From an uncultured Opitutaceae bacterium (GTDB lineage Bacteria > Verrucomicrobiota > Verrucomicrobiae > Opitutales > Opitutaceae): a stretch of DNA of 15,588 bases. This document shows positions 1 through 6,237 of this stretch, in pieces. Positions within the stretch are counted from its first letter, which is position 1; the number at the start of each line of letters is the position of its first letter. A model generated the notes under the pieces. It made no database searches. It saw nothing but the letters and a program-made list of their open reading frames with translations, and had not been told where the DNA came from. A program made the translations under genes and the position numbers. The DNA lies in contig CAMLSH010000030.1 in assembly GCA_946482625.1 (NCBI GenBank), positions 1 to 15,588 of the forward strand, in the 5' to 3' direction.

Positions 1-1058
1 GCGCCCTTCGGATTTTCCGCTTCGAAGTAAACTTCGCCAGCGGGCATCTGCGGGCCTTCGGTCACGATCATGAAATTGTTGATCAACTCCTCCATCGACG
101 TGAGGACCTTTTCCTTCTTCGGCGCGAAGATGCGGACCGCTTCCTTGGCGTAGTAATCGCCTCCGGGAAACTTCGCGATGGCCTGGCGGATGATGCGCAC
201 GGCCTGACGCATTTCTTCGCCGCGCACGAGGTAGCGGTCGTAGCAGTCACCCGTTTTGCCGACGGGAACGTCGAACTCGTACTGCTCGTAGCCGGAGTAC
301 GGTTTGTCTTTGCGCAGATCGAGAGGAACGCCGGAGCCGCGGAGATTCGGGCCGGTGAGGCCGAAGCTGATCGCGTCTTCCTTCGATATGACGCCAATGC
401 CCACGGTGCGATCCATGAAGATCTTGTTACGCGTGAGCAGGCCCAGGATTTCTTCGAGGATCGGTTCGAACTGATCGAGGAACGCGATGACCTTTTCGTT
501 CCAGCCAGCGGGCACGTCACGCGACACGCCGCCGATGCGCGTGTAGCTCGTGGTGAAGCGCGCGCCGGTCAGCTCTTCGAAGAGCTTATAGAGTTTTTCG
601 CGCTCGGTGAACGAGTACATGAACACCGACCACGCGCCGGTATCGATGCCGAAGGCGCCGAGGCCGAGGAGGTGCGACGAGATGCGCGCCATCTCGCAGC
701 AGATCACACGGATCGCCTGGCAGCGGGCGGGGACCTCGAGTTTCGCGAGGCGCTCAACGGCGATCGCGTAGGCGACGTTGTTGGCGAGCGGGGCGAGATA
801 ATCCAACCGGTCCGTGTACGGCACGAACTGGTTGTAGGTCATGTTCTCGGCGATCTTCTCGTCACCGCGGTGGAGGTATCCAAGGACCGGATCGCACTTG
901 GTCAGCACTTCGCCATCGAGCTCCATCTGAAGGCGGAGCACGCCGTGGGTCGACGGATGCGACGGGCCCATCGAGAGCGACATTTTTTCGGTCTCGAACT
1001 CTTGGGATGCGGAAGCCGTCTTCGCGGCGCTGTCGGGAAAAGAATACTCGGTGGCCAT
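1..1058 (-). CDS. nuoD: NADH-quinone oxidoreductase subunit D (NuoD), C-terminus cut off by window edge
   Basis: This is the 49 kDa subunit of complex I. It sits in the peripheral arm on the cytoplasmic side and, with NuoB, forms the quinone-binding cavity next to cluster N2. I translated the minus strand from the ATG at 1058-1056; 352 residues are present and the frame is still open at position 1. The family is usually about 400 residues, so roughly the last 50-60 are missing. The diagnostic stretch is MGPSHPSTHGV at residues 30-40, with His34 and His38 being the conserved histidines near the quinone headgroup. It is followed by YLHRGDEKIAE, NMTYNQFVPYTDRLDY, and later RIGGVSRDVP and TGPNLRGSGVP, all typical of NuoD. 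The nuoC stop lies 30 bases upstream, so the two are surely co-transcribed. There is no Shine-Dalgarno sequence; the 5' flank is AT-rich. The identification is secure. Confidence 0.97.
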   Translation of the reverse strand, partial: MATEYSFPDSAAKTASASQEFETEKMSLSMGPSHPSTHGVLRLQMELDGEVLTKCDPVLGYLHRGDEKIAENMTYNQFVPYTDRLDYLAPLANNVAYAIAVERLAKLEVPARCQAIRVICCEMARISSHLLGLGAFGIDTGAWSVFMYSFTEREKLYKLFEELTGARFTTSYTRIGGVSRDVPAGWNEKVIAFLDQFEPILEEILGLLTRNKIFMDRTVGIGVISKEDAISFGLTGPNLRGSGVPLDLRKDKPYSGYEQYEFDVPVGKTGDCYDRYLVRGEEMRQAVRIIRQAIAKFPGGDYYAKEAVRIFAPKKEKVLTSMEELINNFMIVTEGPQMPAGEVYFEAENPKG

Positions 1059-1088
1059 CGATTTAAATGATTAGGCAGCGCGGCTCGC

Positions 1089-1715
1089 TCACTCGGATTT
1101 CGGACGTTTCTCGCTCCAGCTTTCGTCTTTGGCGCGCGGCTCAGCGTCGGTGAGATTCATCTCGCCCGGCGACGCCACGAATGGCCCGCCTTGCATCGGA
1201 GCGGCGATGAGTTTCGCACCAGTTTCCGCCGCGACTTCGAGATCGGGCAGATCGGTCTCGATGCCAGCCAGCGGGAATTCCTTACGCAGCGGGTGATAAG
1301 GATAACCTTCCCACATCAAGATACGGCGGAGGTCCGGATGATCGGTGAACTTGATGCCGAGGAGATCCCATGTCTCGCGCTCGTGCCAGTTCGCCCCACC
1401 CCACAACGAGGTCACCGTCGGAGCCGTCGGTTCGACGTCGCTCGCGCAATCGGCGGCGACGCGGAGATAATCGTGTGAGGTTGTGGACAACAGATGCCAG
1501 ACAACCGTGAAACGCGGGCTCGCGCCTTCCGCCCAATCGATCGCCGTCACGTCCACGAGCATGTCGTAGCCAAACTCGTCACGGAGCATTTTCAGCACGG
1601 CAACCACATCGCCGACCGGCACGTTGATCGCAGCATGATCCAGCGACGCGCGAGGCGTGATTTTGTCAGGGAACTGGGCCTGAAGAGAGGCAATAACGTC
1701 GGCGGGCGCGGTCAT
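1089..1715 (-). CDS. nuoC: NADH-quinone oxidoreductase subunit C (NuoC)
   Basis: This is the 30 kDa subunit of complex I, a peripheral-arm scaffold that contacts NuoB and NuoD and binds no cofactor. It has 208 residues, a normal size for an unfused NuoC; in enterobacteria it is fused to NuoD, here it is not. The family signature is plain at residues 110-146: WHERETWDLLGI, then DHPDLRRILMWEGYP, then HPLRKEFPL. The C-terminal tail after about residue 160 is polar and poorly conserved. The ATG at 1715-1713 gives a normal N-terminus. The bases just upstream on the coding strand are pyrimidine-rich (ccctccactttacg), with no ribosome-binding motif. It lies between nuoB (49 bases upstream) and nuoD (30 bases downstream), the standard B-C-D order. 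Confidence 0.97.
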   Translation of the reverse strand: MTAPADVIASLQAQFPDKITPRASLDHAAINVPVGDVVAVLKMLRDEFGYDMLVDVTAIDWAEGASPRFTVVWHLLSTTSHDYLRVAADCASDVEPTAPTVTSLWGGANWHERETWDLLGIKFTDHPDLRRILMWEGYPYHPLRKEFPLAGIETDLPDLEVAAETGAKLIAAPMQGGPFVASPGEMNLTDAEPRAKDESWSEKRPKSE

Positions 1716-1764
1716 CGTAAAGTGGAGGGCCGTGAAGGTGGGAACGCGTGGTTGTTAGGATCGC

Positions 1765-2271
1765 TCAGCCTGCGAGGCCTTTGAGCGAACGTTCGTTTTT
1801 AACTTTGCCCTGAAGCTTGATGAGCGCGTCGAGCAGCGCTTCGGGACGCGGAGGACATCCACTGACATACACGTCAACCGGGATGATTTTATCCACGCCC
1901 TGGAGAGTCGCGTAGCTGCGATACATGCCGCCCGAGCTGGCGCAAGCGCCCATCGCGATCACCCACTTGGGTGACGCCATCTGATCATAGATGCGGCGGA
2001 CATGCGGGGCCATCTTGTAGGTCACTGTGCCGGCCACGATCATGCAGTCCGACTGGCGCGGAGAAAACCGCATCACTTCCGCGCCGAAACGCGCGATATC
2101 GAACCGGCTCGCGGCCACCGCCATCAACTCGATGCCACAGCATGCCAAACCCATGGGCATCGGCCACATGGAGTTGGAGCGAATCCAGTTAATCGCGGCA
2201 TCCAGCTTGGTGGGCACGAGGTTGCCCTCGATGCTGCGGTCGTAAGCTAGTTCGGTGTTCGCGGAAACCAT
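1765..2271 (-). CDS. nuoB: NADH-quinone oxidoreductase subunit B (NuoB)
   Basis: This is the 20 kDa (PSST) subunit of complex I, which carries [4Fe-4S] cluster N2, the last iron-sulphur centre before quinone. It is 168 residues, full length for the family. The four cluster ligands are all present: the adjacent pair Cys44-Cys45 in [10 protein letters not shown], Cys110 in GACASSGG, and Cys139 in SGCPPRPE. The helix [19 protein letters not shown] (about residues 55-73) and [18 protein letters not shown] are also typical. It is the first nuo gene visible. nuoA, which usually precedes nuoB, is absent: the 573 bases upstream hold no coding region resembling it. The ATG is at 2271-2269 with no Shine-Dalgarno motif upstream. 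Confidence 0.98.
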   Translation of the reverse strand: MVSANTELAYDRSIEGNLVPTKLDAAINWIRSNSMWPMPMGLACCGIELMAVAASRFDIARFGAEVMRFSPRQSDCMIVAGTVTYKMAPHVRRIYDQMASPKWVIAMGACASSGGMYRSYATLQGVDKIIPVDVYVSGCPPRPEALLDALIKLQGKVKNERSLKGLAG

Positions 2272-2350
2272 GAGTGTGCGTGGTCGTTACTTCGGGTCAG
2301 TTAAAGCCAAAATATGGCGCACCGTAGCAACCGCGTTAGGTCGTGCAAGG

Positions 2351-2389
2351 CGCTTTTAGGGAAAAGCGGTTTTCACAACCTCCGCTTTT
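2351..2389 (-). promoter_or_regulatory. Mutually exclusive hairpins upstream of nuoB (attenuator-like)
   Basis: Three related segments lie in a row. On the plus strand these are cgctttt (2351-2357), aaaagcgg (2362-2369) and ccgctttt (2382-2389). The middle one is a perfect complement of both neighbours. It can form a 7-bp hairpin with the left one across a 4-base loop, or an 8-bp hairpin with the right one across a 12-base loop, but not both. In a nuoB transcript the 8-bp hairpin would be made first; its 3' arm ends in UUUU and is followed by CCC, giving it a terminator look. It lies 80-118 bases before the nuoB start. The complementarity is seen directly; a role in attenuation is inference and depends on the promoter lying upstream of 2389. 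Confidence 0.4.
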
Positions 2390-2517
2390 GCAGAGTGGTA
2401 GCGCGCGCAATAATCTGCACACGTCTCAGCACGCTCCGTACCGAAAAACCGGCGACAGAGCCTTGGGCACGAATCACCGTTTTCTCCCCGACTGCCGCCC
2501 CCCTTTCAGTGCTCCAA

Positions 2518-2617
2518 GGTGGAACGTGCGCTCTCCGCGCGTTTTCCAGCCCGGCCGGCACTTCTCGGTGTTTTCGCCTGCGGTATCGCTCAATGCGCGC
2601 GGAGCGCACGTTCCACC
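2518..2617. repeat. Long imperfect inverted repeat in the nuoB-tRNA gap
   Basis: The left arm, 2518-2541, starts ggtggaacgtgcgctct and ends ccgcgcg. The right arm, 2596-2617, is its reverse complement apart from a 2-base deletion, starting cgcgcggagcgcacg and ending ttccacc. The 54-base centre contains the palindrome ccggccgg at 2551-2558. As RNA it would fold into a long GC-rich stem-loop; as DNA it looks like a dispersed palindromic (REP or MITE-like) element of the kind common between genes of Verrucomicrobiota. No target-site duplication is evident. Confidence 0.6.
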
Positions 2618-2844
2618 TCGGATCGCCGAGCGCCATCTCAGACGTGTTCTATCGCATCCTCAGTTCATCCAACGCACAGGCCGCGACGCATCCGCCGCCA
2701 ACCACCGCAACCATGCTAAACTCCCGCGCTTCAGAACCTGATCGCATCCACGGATTTTCCGTTGACCCAGCGTGTGCCGGTGGCCTTAGTTCGCCCCCTT
2801 CGATCTCGGGAAGCGGCTGAAAAACGTCGCTTACTGATACACCT

Positions 2845-2934
<90 letters not shown>

Positions 2935-2984
2935 GTTTTTGCCCCGATCAGTTCTCTATAAAAGAGACGGCTTCCCGCTCAACA

Positions 2985-3029
2985 GCGTTGTCCCCCGAAG
3001 TCGCGGCGCCTGACGAAATCGGACAACGC
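2985..3029. repeat. Inverted repeat between tRNA-Ser and the beta-barrel gene
   Basis: gcgttgtcc at 2985-2993 and ggacaacgc at 3021-3029 are perfect 9-base complements across a 27-base loop. It lies about 180 bases past the stop of the minus-strand beta-barrel gene and about 50 bases past the plus-strand tRNA. A smaller dyad, tctct/agaga around ataaa, is at 2953-2967. No T-tract adjoins either, so I call it a stem-loop of unknown role. Confidence 0.4.
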
Positions 3030-3143
3030 CTGCTCTGCCGACCGCCGTCGTTCTTGCAGCAGACCGGCATGGTGCCTCCCCGCGCTCTCGTCTCCATCAA
3101 TCTTCTGAACCGCGCGCATGCGATTCTGGCACGTACAGCCTTC

Positions 3144-3180
3144 GCTGCTAGGCAGCCCGGCAAACACGCGCCGTTGCGCG
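3144..3180 (-). terminator. Possible 3' end hairpins after the beta-barrel gene
   Basis: Two small stem-loops follow the stop of the minus-strand barrel gene (stop at 3214-3212): cgcgc/gcgcg with loop cgtt (3167-3180) and gctgc/gcagc with loop tag (3144-3156). They lie about 30-70 bases downstream of the stop, where a terminator would be expected. Neither is followed by a T-run, so a factor-independent terminator is not shown; they could instead protect the mRNA 3' end. Confidence 0.25.
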
Positions 3181-3211
3181 GCCGGTGGCACACAGACGAG
3201 CCCGAGCCAGC

Positions 3212-5239
3212 TCAGAAGTGGTACTGGACCTTGCCGTAGATCGTGTGCGCGTCGAAGTCGTTGCGCCCGCCGGTGGTGCCGTCGGTGTTGGTGATGTAGC
3301 CGTAGCGCACCGTGTAGATAAGTTGCTCGGTCTGGCGGCGGACCCAGGTGATCGAGGCGGCCTGCTGTTTCTGGCTCAAGCCGTAGGGCAGCGAGGTCTG
3401 GGAGTTGTCGATAAAGTTGGAGGCGCGGAACCACGAGTAGTCGAAATAGACATCGTCGAGCTTCGCGAGCGCGTAGCCTCCACCGAGCGAGCCATTGACG
3501 TAGTTATTGTCGCCGTGCTTGACGAACGCATACGCGGGCGTCGCGACTTGATCGAACGTCACATTCACGTTTCCGGTGACATAGAGGCGGCCCGTGGGGC
3601 TCCACGTGGCGCTCTGGCTGATGATGTGCGAGGTGTAATCCGAGCTCTCCGCTTCCGGAAGCCCAACTTCGGTGCTGGTGATCGTGGACTGCTGATAATC
3701 GTAACGCGTCACGAAATTGAGCAGTGGCGCCGGGCGCCAGGAGACGCGGACGTTAAAGTCGTCGGTCTCGAAATCCTGATCGGTGATGTACGCGGGATAG
3801 CGATCGGCCGTGCTCGTCGTGTTGTCGCGAGTCGCGCGGTATTCGTTGGCCTTGATCTTGTGATAATACTGGAACGCCAAGGTTAGTCCCGGTTTCGCGT
3901 ACCAGTTGGAGTTGAGCGAGTATTTCTGGCTCGCGCGCTCGATGTCCGTGTCGCGGTCGATCGTGAGTTGCCCGGTGTGGTGGATCAGACGTTCCTCTTC
4001 CTGATTGCCGGTGCCTTGAACGAACTCGGCTTCGCCTGAAAAAGTCCAATTGGGCCGTCCGGTGTAGCGGATCTCGATGGCTTCGGAAAACTCGTCCCAT
4101 TCCTTTTCCTGGTCTGCTTCGATCTCCTCAAGGATGGCAGCAAAGGCAGGACCGGCGCCGATGTTGGTTTCCATGAACTCGGCCAGCGTCTCTTGGTGAA
4201 GATTCTCAAAGCGAACGCTCGGGCGTATCGACCAGTTTTTCTTCGGGATATAAACGGCATTCAGATTCAGCACGGTCTGTTTGAGATCGGACTCGCCGGT
4301 CAGATCGTAAAATCCTTCGTCGCGCTGCTGGCGGCGCAGGTACGCGGGATCGAAAACCGGATCGTAGGTCTGCCCGTAGATGCGGCTGCCGGAGAGATTG
4401 GAATCGAGCGTCGTGATCAACGCTCCGCCGGAGATCGTGAGCGCCTCGCTGACTTGCCGGAGGTAATAACCGTGCGCGGCAAAGATATCGGTTTTGGTCT
4501 GATCTTTCGTCGTGACGATACGATCTGCGCTCTCGCCCGGGCGACGGCGGTTGAAGCGTTTGTTGTCGAGCGTGGTCTCCGAATAGCGGAGCCCAGCGTT
4601 CCACTTCACCTCGTCCTGACTCTCGTTGCCGACATCGAACGTGAAGGTGTTGGTGACCTCATCCAGGCTGTAGAACGCCGGCACGATGTTGCGCGTGCCA
4701 AAGGGAGCGCCGACGAGATTCGTATCGGCCCAGTGCGTGGAGCCCTTGGTGCCGTCGCGTCCGCGACGTTCGTAACGGATTTTGAAATACGTGTCGTTCT
4801 CCAGCCGGGCGCCGGCCTCCGCCCATATCTTGGAACGGTCCACGGAGAGATCTTCGTCGAACAGCCCAAATCCCAAGTTTCGCGGACCGAAATAACCGCC
4901 GGAGCCATCGTACCAGACGCGGAATTGTTCGTAGCCCGCATCGATGTAGAATCGCTCGCGATACTCGTAACGCGCGGCCAGGCGGTAGTCCTCATCGCCA
5001 GGCATGAGCCGCAGGTCGAACTTGAGCAGGAAATCCTTTCCCTCGCTCACAAGCCGGAACTCCTCGATGCCGCCAAAACCTTTTTTCTCGTGTTGGACCG
5101 CCTGCTGAAACGCGGGGATATCGCCATCGACCGACGCGGCTCCACCGCCGACAGCGATCGTGCCCTCGGTCGTCACTTTCGCGAAAACCGCGGCGGGGGT
5201 TAAGCAAACGCAGAGAGCTCGGAGGCAAAAGCGGTGCAT
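3212..5239 (-). CDS. MtrB/PioB-like outer-membrane beta-barrel of a porin-cytochrome electron conduit
   Basis: A 675-residue protein, close to the roughly 700 of MtrB. Residues 1-20 are a signal peptide, cleaved after VFA; the mature chain has no cysteine. The rest is dense in alternating aromatic and polar strands (DYRLAARYEYRERFYIDAGY, YFKIRYERRG, FNVRVSWRPAPLLNFVTRYDY) with Gly/Asn/Asp-rich turns, and it ends in YGKVQYHF, the terminal Phe being the usual barrel-assembly signal. In MtrAB-type conduits such a barrel wraps a multihaem cytochrome so electrons can cross the outer membrane. The octahaem partner is encoded just upstream, 39 bases away. MtrB itself has an N-terminal CxxC; this protein lacks it. 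An alternative is an unrelated large barrel, but the pairing with a DmsE/MtrA-like gene makes the conduit role much more likely. No Shine-Dalgarno; the 5' flank is accccTCCTCagtc. Last gene of the cluster. Confidence 0.87.
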   Translation of the reverse strand: MHRFCLRALCVCLTPAAVFAKVTTEGTIAVGGGAASVDGDIPAFQQAVQHEKKGFGGIEEFRLVSEGKDFLLKFDLRLMPGDEDYRLAARYEYRERFYIDAGYEQFRVWYDGSGGYFGPRNLGFGLFDEDLSVDRSKIWAEAGARLENDTYFKIRYERRGRDGTKGSTHWADTNLVGAPFGTRNIVPAFYSLDEVTNTFTFDVGNESQDEVKWNAGLRYSETTLDNKRFNRRRPGESADRIVTTKDQTKTDIFAAHGYYLRQVSEALTISGGALITTLDSNLSGSRIYGQTYDPVFDPAYLRRQQRDEGFYDLTGESDLKQTVLNLNAVYIPKKNWSIRPSVRFENLHQETLAEFMETNIGAGPAFAAILEEIEADQEKEWDEFSEAIEIRYTGRPNWTFSGEAEFVQGTGNQEEERLIHHTGQLTIDRDTDIERASQKYSLNSNWYAKPGLTLAFQYYHKIKANEYRATRDNTTSTADRYPAYITDQDFETDDFNVRVSWRPAPLLNFVTRYDYQQSTITSTEVGLPEAESSDYTSHIISQSATWSPTGRLYVTGNVNVTFDQVATPAYAFVKHGDNNYVNGSLGGGYALAKLDDVYFDYSWFRASNFIDNSQTSLPYGLSQKQQAASITWVRRQTEQLIYTVRYGYITNTDGTTGGRNDFDAHTIYGKVQYHF

Positions 5240-5278
5240 GACTGAGGAGGGGTTGGGGACTTGCGGAGCGGACGAAAA

Positions 5279-6052
5279 TCAGAAGCGGAGCGAGGAGTTG
5301 ACGTGCGAGCCGTGAACCGCCTCGTGGCAGCCGGTGGACCAGCAGGTGCCGCGTTGGACGAACGACGCGTGGTCGCGTCCGCCGATCATGAGCTGACCGG
5401 AGTTGGTTTGCTGTTGGTAGTGACATTGCAAACACAGCGTCTGGTTGCGCGACTTCAGCATCTTGTCGTTCACCGTGCCGTGAGGATTATGGCAGGTGAC
5501 GCAACTTTCGCGCAGCGCCTCATGCTCGAAGACGAACGGCCCGCGCTGGGCGTCGTGACACTTGAGGCAGGTCTCGTTCATGCTCGCGAGCTTCGTGCCG
5601 CCGCCGACCACGGCATCGCCTTGGTGCGGTTCATGGCAATCAGTGCAGGTGACTTTCCCGAGCGGATGCGCGTGCGGAAGTGCGAACTCGCCGCGCTTGT
5701 CCAAGTGACACTGAAAACACGTCTCGGGATGTTTCGTCGGATTGACGATCGTTCCCGTCTCGCCGCCGGTCTTGGAGTGGATGCTGCCGGGACCGTGGCA
5801 CGACTCGCAGCCGATATTTTTAACGTTATCGCCCGTGGTCATCAGCTTTGCGTGCGTGGCGTCGTGAAAGCTGCCGGTGATTTCTTCGTGGCACTGCGTG
5901 CAATCGGCCGAGCCGACAAAGGTGGCGCCCGCGATCTGCGGAGGCGCAATCATCGTCCGGTTCACCATCACACAAGAAACGAGGAGCAGGCCCCAGAGGG
6001 CCAAGCCACCGAAAAGGAGCGCGTTTTTGATCCGACGAAGACGTTTGATCAT
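5279..6052 (-). CDS. Octahaem c-type cytochrome, DmsE/MtrA-like (periplasmic half of the conduit)
   Basis: A 257-residue multihaem cytochrome thought to pass electrons through the barrel encoded next. Haem motifs start at Cys51 (CTQCH), 82 (CESCH), 112 (CFQCH), 136 (CTDCH), 162 (CLKCH), 184 (CVTCH) and 207 (CLQCH). An eighth, wider one is at Cys237, CWSTGCH, a CX4CH motif within GTCWSTGCHEAVHGS. The end, HGSHVNSSLRF, is typical of the DmsE/MtrA family. Those are mostly decahaem proteins of over 300 residues, so this one is two haems and some 60 residues short. The N-terminus is basic, then hydrophobic (residues 11-26), with LVSC at 24-27 fitting a lipobox, so it may be a lipoprotein instead of a soluble periplasmic protein. 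It lies 185 bases after the NapC-like gene and 39 before the barrel gene. No Shine-Dalgarno motif. Whether eight haems can span the barrel is not known from sequence. Confidence 0.9.
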   Translation of the reverse strand: MIKRLRRIKNALLFGGLALWGLLLVSCVMVNRTMIAPPQIAGATFVGSADCTQCHEEITGSFHDATHAKLMTTGDNVKNIGCESCHGPGSIHSKTGGETGTIVNPTKHPETCFQCHLDKRGEFALPHAHPLGKVTCTDCHEPHQGDAVVGGGTKLASMNETCLKCHDAQRGPFVFEHEALRESCVTCHNPHGTVNDKMLKSRNQTLCLQCHYQQQTNSGQLMIGGRDHASFVQRGTCWSTGCHEAVHGSHVNSSLRF

Positions 6053-6237
6053 GGGGATAGGTCTGGAGGACGAACAGGGGTGAGGGGCAGTTTTCCTAGG
6101 GATCGCGCGTGGCCACTATGCGGGAACCCGTCGCGGCCGGCTGCGCGTTTCTTGCTGAGTGCTGTGCGAAGCTTGAGAAATAGAACCACGTGTTCCCGCC
6201 CGGGGAACCCCACCGGCCTGCCGGACGCGGCCCAGTG
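6053..6237 (-). other. 185-base gap inside the electron-export cluster, with two hairpins
   Basis: An unusually wide gap for genes that look like one operon. Just after the NapC-like stop on the minus strand there is a small ccgg/ccgg stem with loop cagg (about 6214-6225), then a perfect 6-bp dyad gttccc/gggaac with a 5-base centre (6192-6208). The second is followed on the minus strand by acacgtggttctatttctc, only weakly U-rich. This could be a partial terminator, a processing site, or the place of an internal promoter for the octahaem and barrel genes. No clear promoter is visible. Confidence 0.3.

Larger units (their letters stand above)
2272..2844. other. 573-base intergenic region between nuoB and tRNA-Ser
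   Basis: I see no credible gene here. A plus-strand frame stays open at 2314-2820, but its conceptual protein is rich in Arg, Ser and Pro, resembles nothing, and runs straight through a DNA inverted repeat. What the region does hold is a set of alternative hairpins at 2351-2389, a long imperfect inverted repeat at 2518-2617, and presumably the promoters for nuoB (minus) and the tRNA (plus). I could not place either promoter convincingly: no TTGACA/TATAAT pair with good spacing is visible on either strand. Confidence 0.7.

Noticed and set aside
2762..2791. TTGACC as a -35 box for the tRNA gene
   Set aside because: The hexamer 17-18 bases downstream (cttagt or ttagtt) matches the -10 consensus poorly, and it is too far from the tRNA 5' end.
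2314..2820. 168-codon plus-strand frame in the nuoB-tRNA gap
   Set aside because: Composition is Arg/Ser/Pro-rich, the overlapping frame is also open, and it crosses the inverted repeat; high GC explains the lack of stops.
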